Shown: positions 31,567 to 40,657 of the stretch, one piece after another
How positions within the stretch are numbered: the first letter of the stretch is position 1
Layout of the letters: every line of letters starts with the position of its first letter
Source: Actinoplanes flavus
Lineage (GTDB): Bacteria; Actinomycetota; Actinomycetes; Mycobacteriales; Micromonosporaceae
DNA: 40,727 bases
NCBI RefSeq assembly: GCF_017592555.1
Contig: NZ_JAGFNS010000026.1
Location: 1 to 40,727 of the forward strand
Reading direction: 5' to 3'
The notes under the pieces: generated by a model
Told to the model about the DNA's origin: nothing
What the model saw: only the letters and a program-made list of their open reading frames with translations
The model's database searches: none
Position numbers and translations under genes: made by a program

Positions 31567-32526
31567 ATGGGAAGCGGACACTGGTCCACCGACGTCTACA
31601 CGGCGGCCGCCGACTTCCGGGCGGCGAGCGGGAGGAGCGCGTTCGCGTACAGCGACTCCGGCGCCCGGACCGCGCACCCCGACCTGGACCCGGACGGGGT
31701 CTTCATGCGGGAGTCCCGGGACAGTGACGAGCACCCGTTCAGCACGCCGATCGCCGTCCTGTTCGACGTGACCGGGTCGATGGGCAACGTGCCGCGGGTT
31801 CTGCAGACCAAGCTGCCGCAGCTGCTGGGGCTGCTCACCCGGAAGGGCTACGCGGTCGACCCGCAGATCATGTTCGGGGCGATCGGCGACGCCACCTGTG
31901 ACCGGGCGCCGCTGCAGATCGGACAGTTCGAGTCGGACAACCGGATGGACGAGGACCTCGCGAAGATCGTCCTGGAGGGCGGCGGCGGGGGCCAGAAACA
32001 CGAGTCCTACGAGCTGGCGCTTTACTTCATGGCCCGGCACACGATCCTGGACTCGCTGGTCAACCGGGGGCGCAAGGGCTATCTGTTCATCATCGGGGAC
32101 GAGATGCCGTACCCCCGGGTGAAGCCGCGCGAGGTGCGGGCGGTGATCGGTGACGAGCTGCGCGAGCCGATCCCGACCGAGGACATCCTGGCCGAGCTGA
32201 AGCGCAAGTACGACGTCTACTACATCCTGCCGACCGCGGCCCACCACAGCGGCGACCGGGAGGTGCTGTCGCGCTGGCGCAAGCTGCTCGGGCAGAACGT
32301 CCTGGAACTCGACGACCTGGACGCGGTCTGCGAGACGATCGCGCTGACCGTGGGCCTCGGCGAGGACGCCATCGACCTGGACGAGGGCATCGCCGACCTG
32401 ACCGACGTGGGCTCGCACGCGGGCGGCTCGGTCGGCCGTGCGCTGTCGCCGTTGCAGCGGACGCCGGTGGTGCGGTCGTCGTTCGAGATCGCGGGTGGGA
32501 GCGCGGGCGGGAACCAGCGGCTGTGA
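31567..32526 (+). CDS. VWA-domain protein
   Basis: 319 residues from ATG 31567, preceded by GAGGAGAGAGCGAC. A VWA fold starts near residue 60 with MIDAS motif FDVTGSMG (D67, T69, S71), then MFGAIGDATCDRAPLQIGQF and a second acidic site in LFIIGDEMPY. The pattern GGGGGQKHESYELALYFMARHT resembles VWA proteins of phage- and stress-linked cassettes. There is no signal peptide. It sits 12 bp after the J-domain gene and overlaps the PurA-like gene as GTGA, so the proteins are probably made in fixed ratio. Likely a metal-dependent scaffold. Confidence 0.85.
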   Translation: MGSGHWSTDVYTAAADFRAASGRSAFAYSDSGARTAHPDLDPDGVFMRESRDSDEHPFSTPIAVLFDVTGSMGNVPRVLQTKLPQLLGLLTRKGYAVDPQIMFGAIGDATCDRAPLQIGQFESDNRMDEDLAKIVLEGGGGGQKHESYELALYFMARHTILDSLVNRGRKGYLFIIGDEMPYPRVKPREVRAVIGDELREPIPTEDILAELKRKYDVYYILPTAAHHSGDREVLSRWRKLLGQNVLELDDLDAVCETIALTVGLGEDAIDLDEGIADLTDVGSHAGGSVGRALSPLQRTPVVRSSFEIAGGSAGGNQRL

Positions 32527-33701
32527 GCCGGCACGTCGCGGTCGTCGACCTCGGGTACGGCGACGCCGGCAAGGGCACGGTCGTCGACTTCCTCTGCGCC
32601 ACCGAGGCGAAACGGGCCGTCCTGCGCTTCAACGGGGGAGCGCAGGCCGCGCACAACGTGATCACCGAGGACGGGCGGCATCACACGTTCAGCCAGTTCG
32701 GCTCGGGCACGCTGCGCGGCGTGCCCACCCACCTGACCCGGTTCATGGTGGTCGATCCGCTGTCGCTGGCCGGTGAGGCGGCCGCGCTCGGCAACCCGTT
32801 TCACCTGCTCACGGTGGATGGGGAGGCACTGCTCGCCACTCCGTGGCATCGCGCCGCGAACCAGCGGCGGGAGCGTTCGCTGCGGCACGGTTCGTGCGGC
32901 ATGGGCGTCGGAGAGACGATGGCGTACGCGTCTGAGCACCCGGACGCGCCGAAAGTCGCCGACGTGCTGTCCCCCACGAGACTGCGGCGCCGCCTGGCGG
33001 CCGTCCGGGAGGCGCTCGACGTACCCGGGCCTCCGCTGGACGACGTGGTGGAGGCGTTCGTCGCGTTCGGTGAGGCGGTCCGGATCGTGGGGCCGTCCTG
33101 GACGTCCCGCCTGCTCGCCTCGGGGCCGTGCGTCTTCGAGGGCGCCCAGGGGGTGCTGCTCGACGAGTGGCGGGGCTGGCATCCGCACACCACGTGGTCG
33201 ACGACCACGTTCGCGAACGCCCTGTCACTCTGCCCTGATCTGTTGCGACTCGGCGTGGTCCGGACCTACACCACCCGGCACGGGGCCGGGCCGTTCGTGA
33301 CCGAGGCGCCGCTGGATCTGCCGGAGACGCACAACGGCCGCGACCCGTGGCAGGGCGACTTCCGGGTCGGCCACTTCGACGCGGTCGCCCACCGGTACGC
33401 GGTCGAGGTCTCCGGCGGCGTCGACGCCCTGGCGATCACCCACCTGGACGTCCCGGACCGCTCCCCCGGTCTGCGGATCTGCACCGCCTACGAGGTGGAC
33501 GGCGAGCCCTGGAACCGGATCGAGCCGGGCCCGCCCCGCGACCTGGGCCACCAGGAACGCCTCGGCGAGCGGCTACGGCGTGCCCGCCCGGCCGGCATGT
33601 ACCGGCCGGACGACTGGTGCGAGGCGATCGCCACACACCTGGGCGCGCCGGTCCTCGTGGAGTCGCACGGCCCCGGGGCCGCGGACAAGAAGTCGCGCTA
33701 G
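32523..33701 (+). CDS. Divergent adenylosuccinate synthetase-like enzyme
   Basis: 392 residues from GTG 32523, shorter than the ~430 usual for PurA. PurA ligates aspartate to IMP using GTP. The P-loop region reads GYGDAGKGTVVD (11-22), keeping the catalytic Asp as D14 but lacking the usual following Glu. The histidine of NNAGH is kept as H44 (GGAQAAHNVI). FEGAQGVLLD, YTTRHGAGPFVTE and FRVGHFDAVAHRYAVEVSGGVDALAITHLDV match PurA blocks. The usual C-terminal VSTGPxR-type guanine-binding end is replaced by VLVESHGPGAADK. Phage PurZ enzymes lack the catalytic Asp, so this is not PurZ-like there. Altered substrate use is likely. Last gene of the operon. Confidence 0.82.
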   Translation: MSRHVAVVDLGYGDAGKGTVVDFLCATEAKRAVLRFNGGAQAAHNVITEDGRHHTFSQFGSGTLRGVPTHLTRFMVVDPLSLAGEAAALGNPFHLLTVDGEALLATPWHRAANQRRERSLRHGSCGMGVGETMAYASEHPDAPKVADVLSPTRLRRRLAAVREALDVPGPPLDDVVEAFVAFGEAVRIVGPSWTSRLLASGPCVFEGAQGVLLDEWRGWHPHTTWSTTTFANALSLCPDLLRLGVVRTYTTRHGAGPFVTEAPLDLPETHNGRDPWQGDFRVGHFDAVAHRYAVEVSGGVDALAITHLDVPDRSPGLRICTAYEVDGEPWNRIEPGPPRDLGHQERLGERLRRARPAGMYRPDDWCEAIATHLGAPVLVESHGPGAADKKSR

Positions 33702-34132
33702 GCCGGGCTCAGCAGGAAGACCGGGATCTGGCGGTCGGTCTTCGTCTGGTACTCGGCGTAGTTCGGGAAGGCCTCCACCGAGCGCTTCCACCAGGTCTCG
33801 CGCTCCTCGCCGGACAGCTCACGGACCGTGTAGTCCTGCTTGAGCGGCCCGTCCTGGAGCTCGACGAGCGGGTTCTTCCGGATGTTGTGGACCCAGACCG
33901 GGTTCTTGGGGGCGCCGCCGAGCGAGCCGACGACCGCGTACTCCCCCTGGTGTTCGACCCGCATCAGCGCGGTCTTGCGCAGCAGCCCGGTCTTCGCACC
34001 GACGCTTGTCAATACGATGATCGGCTTGCCCAGGATGTCGTTGGCCTCGGCACCACCGGTGGCCTCGTACTTCTCTGCCTGATCGCGCGCCCAGTCAGAT
34101 GTGCTGGGGGCGTACTCACCCGTCAATGGCAT
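33698..34132 (-). CDS. Deazaflavin (F420)-dependent nitroreductase family protein
   Basis: 144 residues from ATG 34132. The Ddn-type split beta-barrel is recognisable: PIIVLTSVGAKTGLLRKTALMRVEHQGEYAVVGSLGGAPKNPVWVHNI, with the cofactor-phosphate-binding GAKTG...RKT region and a C-terminal helix (RETWWKRSVEAFPNYAEYQ). Such proteins use F420H2 to reduce quinones, nitro compounds or fatty acids; the substrate here is unknown. Its stop shares the palindrome CTAG with the stop of the PurA-like gene, a four-base tail-to-tail overlap. Confidence 0.9.
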   Translation of the reverse strand: MPLTGEYAPSTSDWARDQAEKYEATGGAEANDILGKPIIVLTSVGAKTGLLRKTALMRVEHQGEYAVVGSLGGAPKNPVWVHNIRKNPLVELQDGPLKQDYTVRELSGEERETWWKRSVEAFPNYAEYQTKTDRQIPVFLLSPA

Positions 34133-34321
34133 GATCCCGACCCTACCCCCCGCACCCGGATCGCACCCGGATCGAGCCGGGTCAAGTGGACCCTTCAGCG
34201 GCTGGTCCGCGGTAAGTGGTGGTGCCCGGCACGACGGCGGTTCCCGGGGTGACCAGCGGCACGGTCCGGCTCTGAGCGCGGGACACACGATGGTGACGCT
34301 CGTGGGGTTTACTCGTATCCC

Positions 34322-34921
34322 ATGAGCATCATCTCGCGGGGCTTCGGTGGGCGGCGCCGGGAGTCGCCGCCCGACCTGCCGCCCGGCCAGTACCTCGCGC
34401 ACGACTTCCCGGTGCTCTCGGCGGGGCCGACCCCGCGGATCCCGCTGGACCGCTGGCACTTCACGATCGTCACCGAGACCGGCGAGAAGCACACGTGGGA
34501 CTGGAAACAGTTCACCGCGCTGCCGGCCGAGGAGATCACGGTCGACATCCACTGCGTCACCAAGTGGTCGAAACTCGGCACCACCTGGAAGGGCGTCGCC
34601 ATCGACACCCTGTTCGAGGAGGTCGAGTCCGCCGCCGACTACGTGATGGCGCACAGCTACGGCGGCTACACCACGAACGTGCCGCTGGAGGACCTGCTCG
34701 ACGGCCGGGCCTGGATCGCGTACGAGTACGACGGCGAGCCACTGCACCCGGAGCACGGCGGCCCGGCCCGGCTGCTGATCCCGCACCTGTACTTCTGGAA
34801 GTCGGCGAAGTGGGTGGACGGCTTCCGGATGATGCACGAGGACGAGCCCGGCTTCTGGGAGGACGCCGGCTACCACATGTACGGGGACCCATGGCGCGAA
34901 CAGCGGTATCACGGCGACTGA
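34322..34921 (+). CDS. Sulfite oxidase-like molybdopterin oxidoreductase
   Basis: 199 residues from ATG 34322. It is a single molybdopterin-binding domain of the sulfite oxidase/MsrP class. The Mo-ligating cysteine is in VDIHCVTKWS. HSYGGYTTNVPLEDL, HGGPARLLIPHLYFWKSAKWVDGFRM and the C-terminal PGFWEDAGYHMYGDPWREQRY are characteristic. No twin-arginine leader or dimerisation domain is present, so it is probably cytoplasmic. The 31-bp overlap with the flavin reductase gene says the two act together, electrons passing from NAD(P)H by flavin to Mo. The substrate is not evident. Confidence 0.9.
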   Translation: MSIISRGFGGRRRESPPDLPPGQYLAHDFPVLSAGPTPRIPLDRWHFTIVTETGEKHTWDWKQFTALPAEEITVDIHCVTKWSKLGTTWKGVAIDTLFEEVESAADYVMAHSYGGYTTNVPLEDLLDGRAWIAYEYDGEPLHPEHGGPARLLIPHLYFWKSAKWVDGFRMMHEDEPGFWEDAGYHMYGDPWREQRYHGD

Positions 34922-35640
34922 CCTGGCGGGTGGCCACCGTCGTGGCGGCCCGCTGGGAGACACCGACAGCCCGGACCCTCGTGCTCGACATCCCGGGCTG
35001 GCCCGGTCATCTCGCCGGGCAGCACCTCGACATCCGGCTCACCGCCGAGGACGGCTACCAGGCCCAGCGCAGCTATTCGATCGCCTCGGCGTGGCCCGGT
35101 GACGGCCCGGTCGAGATCTCGGTGCAGCGGCTGGAGGACGGCGAGGTGTCGCCGTACCTGACCGACGTGGTCGAGCCGGGCGACCGGATCGAGGTGCGTG
35201 GCCCGGTCGGCGGCTGGTTCGTCTGGCGGGACACCGCCACCGCGCCGGTGCTGCTGCTGGCCGGCGGCTCGGGGGTGGTGCCGCTGATGGCGATGATCCG
35301 GGCACGCTCGCTGGCCGGCGGCCGGCAGCCGTTCCGGCTGATCTACTCGGTGCGGACGCCGGAGGACGCGCTCTACGCCGGGGAGCTGCGCCGCCGGGGC
35401 CGCGAGGACGCCGGCCTGGACGTGCGGTTCGTCTGGACCCGCAAGGCGCCGGACGACTGGCCGCATCCACCGAAGCGGATCGACGTGGCGACGGTCAACA
35501 CGTACGGGTGGCCGCCCGATCTCCAGCCGGACTGCTTCGTCTGCGGCCCCACCACGTTCGTGGAGACGGCCGCCGACATCCTGGTCGCTCTCGGACACGA
35601 CCCGAAACGCATCCGCACCGAACGTTTCGGCGGCGCATAG
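34891..35640 (+). CDS. Ferredoxin reductase-type FAD/NAD(P)H oxidoreductase
   Basis: 249 residues from ATG 34891, overlapping the previous gene by 31 bp; GTG 34930 would avoid the overlap. The FAD domain has RSYSIAS, the NAD(P)H domain has GGSGVVPLMAM and CGPTTFVE. It ends at FGGA without the plant-type 2Fe-2S domain found in longer relatives. It most likely supplies electrons to the molybdopterin protein. Confidence 0.9.
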   Translation: MARTAVSRRLTWRVATVVAARWETPTARTLVLDIPGWPGHLAGQHLDIRLTAEDGYQAQRSYSIASAWPGDGPVEISVQRLEDGEVSPYLTDVVEPGDRIEVRGPVGGWFVWRDTATAPVLLLAGGSGVVPLMAMIRARSLAGGRQPFRLIYSVRTPEDALYAGELRRRGREDAGLDVRFVWTRKAPDDWPHPPKRIDVATVNTYGWPPDLQPDCFVCGPTTFVETAADILVALGHDPKRIRTERFGGA

Positions 35641-35716
35641 ACATCCATGCCCGGCCCGGCCACGAACCAGCTTCGACGGCACGAGGCTGGGGGGTACGCC
35701 CATGGAAGCGTCAGCG

Positions 35717-36448
35717 TTGCACGTGGCCGGCGGCACCGTCGGCACACCGGTCACGATCGCCTTCTCGGTGGCCGCCGTGGCCGCCCTCGGATACTGCGCC
35801 GCCCGGGCCCGCCCCCACCTGGACCGGCCGTCGGCCCTGACGGCCGCGCTGCTGGCGGTGTTCCTGCTGGCCGCGCAACTGATCAACCATCTGCTGCCCG
35901 AGGTCCCCGGGCACCTGATCGGCGGGGCGCTGGCCGCCATGCTGGCCGGACCGTGGATCGGCGCGCTCACCGTCACCACCGTGCTGATCCTGGACGGCCT
36001 GCTGTTCGGTGACGACCTGAGCACCCTCGGCCTGAACGTCCTCAACCTCGCGATCCTCGGCACGGCCGCCGCGTATCTGCTGGTCGCGGCCCTGCTGCGG
36101 GGACTGCCGCGTAACCCGGACGGGCTGGCCACCATCGCGCTGACCACCGCCATGGTCAGCGCCGGAGCGGCCGCGGCGGGCGCCGGCCTCCAGTACGCGC
36201 TCGGCGGCGACCCGCCGCTGACCGGGCTGACCGGTCAGCTGGTCGGCACCCAGGTGCTGATCGGCATCGGCGAGGGCCTGATCACCGCGGCCGCGGTGGT
36301 CGCGCTCGCCCGGTTCCGGCCGGCCCTGGTCTACGCCGTGACCGGCCCCCGGCCGAAGCGCACACCGCCCGCGGTCCGGGCCGCCGTCGCCGACGAGCCG
36401 GAGAGCCTCTACCGCGTCGTCCGCCGCCGCGGCCACACCGCCTACTGA
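35717..36448 (+). CDS. cbiM: CbiM-like cobalt/nickel ECF transporter component
   Basis: 243 residues from TTG 35717, or 248 from ATG 35702. The membrane protein has about six to seven helices, with AAQLINHLLPEVPGHLIGGALAAMLAGPWIGAL and a GLNVLNLAILGT segment matching CbiM. In CbiM the N-terminal Met-His coordinates the metal. The ATG start gives Met-Glu, whereas TTG 35717 is followed by CAC and gives Met-His-Val, with GGAAG eight bases upstream, so I prefer it. No CbiN, CbiQ or CbiO gene adjoins. Imports Co or Ni with energising subunits encoded elsewhere. Confidence 0.8.
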   Translation: MHVAGGTVGTPVTIAFSVAAVAALGYCAARARPHLDRPSALTAALLAVFLLAAQLINHLLPEVPGHLIGGALAAMLAGPWIGALTVTTVLILDGLLFGDDLSTLGLNVLNLAILGTAAAYLLVAALLRGLPRNPDGLATIALTTAMVSAGAAAAGAGLQYALGGDPPLTGLTGQLVGTQVLIGIGEGLITAAAVVALARFRPALVYAVTGPRPKRTPPAVRAAVADEPESLYRVVRRRGHTAY

Positions 36449-36455
36449 GGCCGGG

Positions 36456-38576
36456 TCATGCGGGCAGGAGCACCGTGGGCGTCGCGGTGTCCAGCGCCGC
36501 GGGCAGGGAGAGGACGAAGCAGGATCCGCCTTCCGGGTTGTCGGTCGCGGTGATCGTGCCGTGGTGGCGTTCGACGATGCGCTTGCAGATCGCCAGGCCC
36601 AGGCCGGTGCCGTGGTACCCGCTGTCGCCGTGGGCGCGGTGGAAGTTGCCGAAGATGGCGTCGTGCTGCCCCTTCGGGATGCCGATGCCGTTGTCCGCGA
36701 TGCGGATCTCGACCATGTCCCCGTCTCGCTGGGCGGTGATGGTCAGCGCCGGCCGGGTTCCGGCGGCGGTGTACTTGATCGCGTTTCCGATCAGGTTGTC
36801 CAGCAGCTGACGGAGCAGTACCGGATCGACCTGCACCGGCGGCAACTCGCCGATGGTGAACCGGGGCTCGAGCGCGCCGACGGCACCGGCCGCGTCCGTG
36901 CGGGCGTCGACGATGTCGGCGACGACCGCGGCCAGGTCCACGGGTGCCGGGGCGAGGGCCGCCTCACGAGCCGTGGCGTACGCGAGCAGGCCGTCGATGA
37001 GTCCCCGCATCCGTGCCGCGGCCCGGCCCGACCGGGTCAGGTCGGCGAGCGCCTGGTCCAGGCTGGGATGCGCGGGCAGGTCCGACAGCGCGTCGGCCGC
37101 GGCGGTGGTCCAGCCGTCGACGCTGGCCAGGGGGTTGAGCAGGTCGTGAGCGATGACGCCGGCGAAATTGGTCAGTTCGTCGCGGTGCCGTCGTTCGGCG
37201 GTCACGTCGTGCAGGAGCAGGACCGTGCTGCGGGTGCCGTCGTGGCGGAGCAGCGGTGTGGCGGTGGTCCGCACGATGCGGCCGTCGGGTGTGCCGGGCC
37301 GGCGGATCAGAGCGTCCCGCTCCGGTACGTCCTGGCCGGCGAGGGCGCGCAGACAGCCGAGATCGTCGTCGCCGTACCGGGTGCCGTCGAGGCGGAACAG
37401 GCCGAGGCCGGAGTCGGCCTCCGGGTGGCCGGATCCGCCGAGCAGCTGGGCGAAGGCGGGGTTGCGCAGGGATACCCGGCCGTCGGGTTCGATCACGGCG
37501 AGGCCGTCGGCCATCGAGTCGATGATCGCGGCCAGCAGATCGGCGTGCGCGGCTGCGAGCATCCGCTGCGCGGCCAGCTCGGTCTTCTCCCGGGCCAGTT
37601 CCGCCTTCTCGGCGGCCAGCTCGGCCAGCAGCACGTTCCGCTCGTCGCGTGCCAGCGCCAGAGCCAGCCCGACCACCGTGACCAGGACGAGGAAGAGCTG
37701 GACGAGGATGCCCTGGATCAGCGGGTCGGCGATGCGCGCGAACGGGCCCGTCCCGGCGATCGTGTAATGCACGGCGATGCCGGCGATGACCATGTTGTGC
37801 AGCAGCAGGAACGGGGTACTGAGCCGGATGGCCACCAGCACGGTCCAGCTGAGCAGCGGAAACGCCAGCGGCAGATGGGCGGTGTTACCGAAACCGATCA
37901 TGTAGGCGCAGGTGGTGCCGGCGACGATCACCAGGTACTCGGCGATCCGCCAGGGCGGGGTCCCGGTCAGCCTTCGTGTCTGGTGCCGCCACCATCCGCC
38001 CACCGAGCCGTGGCGGTCGCGGAACACGGCGAGGGCCGACCCGGCGAGCACCCCGGCCGAACCGATGATCAGGATGCCGGCGGTGTGCCGGGTCAGGTAC
38101 AGCGTGAGATGTGTCCCGTCGAGGCTGCCATGGAAGATCCGCTCGTTGACGACCCCGATGCCGGCGCCACAGAAACTTCCGCCGACCGCCGCGCCGAGGA
38201 AACCCCACAGGTCGCGCGGGCGGCGCAACGGCTCGGTACCACCGGCGCCCCACAGGTTCGGCCTCCACCAGGACAGCAACCGGCTGAACACCATGGCCTG
38301 GGCGACGCCCGCGATGCCGAAACCCAGAGCGACGTTCGCCGCCGGGGTCGTGGTCACCGCCGTCGTGGCGACCAGCGCCACCGGGAGCGCCACGACATCC
38401 ACCCAGCGGGTGGGGGCGCGGCGCTGGGCGCAGAACCACACCGCCGACACCCCGGCGGCGGGCCACGCCAAACCGACACCGTCCGGGCCGATCGCGGTCT
38501 GCCGCCCGAGAAGCACCGCGGCGCTGTAGGCGAGAGCGAACAATGCGGTTCGCGTAAGAGAGCGCCGGTAACTCAT
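36456..38576 (-). CDS. MASE1-PAS sensor histidine kinase
   Basis: 706 residues from ATG 38576, with GGAGG about ten bases upstream. A MASE1 membrane domain (LLGRQTAIGPDGVGLAWPAAGVSAVWF and seven or so further helices to about 310) is followed by a coiled-coil (LAAEKAELAREKTELAAQR). A PAS domain starts at IIDSMADGLAVIEPDGRVSLRNPAF. The HisKA domain has FAGVIAHDLLNPLASVDGW, where the motif is HDLLNPL. The HATPase domain has NLIGNAIKYT, ADNGIGIPKGQ and GTGLGLAICKRIVERHHG. No response regulator adjoins, so it is an orphan kinase. Its 3' end is seven bases from the convergent cbiM stop. Confidence 0.9.
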   Translation of the reverse strand: MSYRRSLTRTALFALAYSAAVLLGRQTAIGPDGVGLAWPAAGVSAVWFCAQRRAPTRWVDVVALPVALVATTAVTTTPAANVALGFGIAGVAQAMVFSRLLSWWRPNLWGAGGTEPLRRPRDLWGFLGAAVGGSFCGAGIGVVNERIFHGSLDGTHLTLYLTRHTAGILIIGSAGVLAGSALAVFRDRHGSVGGWWRHQTRRLTGTPPWRIAEYLVIVAGTTCAYMIGFGNTAHLPLAFPLLSWTVLVAIRLSTPFLLLHNMVIAGIAVHYTIAGTGPFARIADPLIQGILVQLFLVLVTVVGLALALARDERNVLLAELAAEKAELAREKTELAAQRMLAAAHADLLAAIIDSMADGLAVIEPDGRVSLRNPAFAQLLGGSGHPEADSGLGLFRLDGTRYGDDDLGCLRALAGQDVPERDALIRRPGTPDGRIVRTTATPLLRHDGTRSTVLLLHDVTAERRHRDELTNFAGVIAHDLLNPLASVDGWTTAAADALSDLPAHPSLDQALADLTRSGRAAARMRGLIDGLLAYATAREAALAPAPVDLAAVVADIVDARTDAAGAVGALEPRFTIGELPPVQVDPVLLRQLLDNLIGNAIKYTAAGTRPALTITAQRDGDMVEIRIADNGIGIPKGQHDAIFGNFHRAHGDSGYHGTGLGLAICKRIVERHHGTITATDNPEGGSCFVLSLPAALDTATPTVLLPA

Positions 38577-38675
38577 CGCAACCGAACCTCCAGGCCTCAA
38601 CGACCTACCTTCAGCCTTGATCGGCCGGTTACGGCGTCTGCTGAGGTCGACCGGCGCCGGGCGGCACCCGCACTG

Positions 38676-40657
38676 TCAGTGCCGGGAGACCTCGAGGAGC
38701 AGGGCCTGCTCCGGGGTGAGCAGCGGGGCGGGGAGACCCACCTCGGCCAGCACCCGGCCGGTGAGCGTGGCTGAGCCCGCGGCCAGCCACCGGGGTGGGG
38801 CGTCCTGGAGGGTCCGCGGTGGGACGCCGATCGGGCGGATCCTGTAGCGGCGGTCCGGGTCGAGGCCGGGCAGGCGGATCGGCGGGGGCAGGGCGGCCCG
38901 CGGGGTGCCCAACGTGACCAGGGCGAAGACGGCGTGTCCGCGGTCCTGTGCGACGACACCGTGCAGCAGGTGCGCCGGGTCGGGCGAGTCGGCGCGGACC
39001 ACCCGGCCGGAGTGCAGCAGGGGGCGCAGGCGCTTGTGCTCGGCGATCCACGCGGCGATCTGCTCGCGTTCGGAAGCGCCGGCGGCGGTCAGGTCCCATT
39101 CGATGCCGGCGCTGCCGAACAGGGCGGTGGCCAGGCGCAGGCCGAGGGCCGAGGTACGGCCGGTGACGTGGGCGGTGGCCGCGCCCAGGTGCCCGCCCAG
39201 GTATTCCGGCGGGATCAGTACGCCGGTCCAGCGCTGGATCGACTGCCGGTCCAGCGGGTCGTTGGTGTCGGATGTCCAGAATCGGTCGACGAGTTCGAGG
39301 ATGCCGAGGTCGACGCGGGCCCCGCCGGAGGCGCAGCTCTCGATCTCCACGTGCGGGAACCGGGCGCGCAGAGCGGTGAGCAGCCGGTAGAGGGCGCGGG
39401 TCTGCCGACCGGAGTGCGGGGTCAGCAGGTCCCGGTTGTGGTCCCACTTGAGGTACGCGATCGGGTATTCGGTGAGCAGGGCGGACAGCCGGTCGAGCAG
39501 GTGGTCGTGGGCCTTGGTGAGGTCGAGGACACGCTGCCGGCGCCAGGTGGGGCCGGCGCCGCCGTCCAGGATCCAGTCGGGGTGGGCGGCGGCCAGTTCC
39601 GAGTCGGGGCTGATCATCTCCGGTTCGACCCAGAGGCCGAAGTCCATGCCGGCCTTCTCCACCCGGGCGATCAGCGGGTGCAGGCCCTCGGGCCAGACGG
39701 AGGAGTCGACGTACCAGTCGCCGAGGGCGCGCCTGTCGTCGCGGCGGCCGGCGAACCAGCCGTCGTCCAGCACGAACCGTTCGACACCGACGGATGCGGC
39801 CGCGTCGGCGAGGTCGCTCAGCACGCCGAGGTCGTGGTCGAAGTAGACGGCCTCCCAGGTGTTGAGGACGACCGGGCGGGGCAGCCGGGCCGGGGAGTGG
39901 GCGCGGATCCACGGGTGCAGACGATCGGAGAGGCCGTCGAGGCCCGCGTCCGAGAAGACCGCGACCAGCCAGGGCGTCTCGTAGGACTCGCCGGGGGCCA
40001 GCCGGATCTCCCCGGGGCTGAGCAGCTCGCCCGCTCCCAGGACGCCGTAGCCGAGGGCCGAGCGTTCCGCCCAGATCCGCTTGTCGCCGCTCCAGGCCAG
40101 GTGCACGGCCCAGACCCGGCCGTCGCGGAAGCCGAAGCCGGGCTCGCCGGCCGCCATCAGGAACGCGTCGTCGTGGCCGGGGCGGCCGTGCCGGCTCTCC
40201 CGGCTCCACACGCCGTGTCGCAGCGGGGCACGCTGCGGTCGCCGCTCATGGGACCAGAGGCCGGTGAAGTCGAGCAGTTCGGACGCCTCGTCCGGGATCG
40301 GCAGCAGGATGTCCAGGCCGGGCAGCGGGAGTTCCCCGGCGCCGCGGTTCGTCACGCGGTGCCGCACCCGCAGGACGCCTTCCGGCGACAGCTCCAGCTC
40401 CGTGGTCACCTCTTGCGTGGCATCGGCGCTCGCGTGGCGTACCAGAACGGTGTTGTCGTCCGGGGAGTGAGCACCGATCAGCCGGACCTCTCCGGCGGAG
40501 AGCGAGGGACGACCGGTCCATCCCTCGGCGAGGGACGGCAGGAGAGAAAGACGCAAGGGTACGTCGATCGAGCTCGGAGGCACCGCGGGCACGAAGACGT
40601 CCTCGGTGGGGAGCTCGTCGCCCAGGCCGGGACCCCAGTGGAGGATGCGCGCGGCGG
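38676..40657 (-). CDS. GH36 alpha-galactosidase, 5' end missing (partial)
   Basis: Hydrolyses alpha-1,6-galactosides such as melibiose or raffinose. The family nucleophile is the Asp of YLKWDHNRD (near 39445), and the acid/base is in WTSDTNDPLDRQSIQRW (near 39260). NTWEAVYFDHD, VLDDGWFAGRRDDRRALGDW and CASGGARVDLG are typical. A GTG at 40592 would start at PAVPPSS, but the same frame continues upstream through RILHWGPGLGDELPTEDVFV, the family's conserved N-terminal HWG segment, and runs into the G/C block at 40658. So the true start is lost. About 660 residues are visible. Signal peptide: none seen, probably cytoplasmic. Confidence 0.9.

Noticed and set aside
30307..32418. Minus-strand 703-codon frame opposite the J-domain and VWA genes
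   Set aside because: Shadow of conserved plus-strand proteins; His/Arg/Pro-rich with no motif.
32523..33701. Phage-type PurZ (aminoadenine genome synthesis)
   Set aside because: The catalytic Asp of PurA is kept here, unlike PurZ, and no accompanying Z-genome genes (DatZ, MazZ, DpoZ) or phage genes are nearby.
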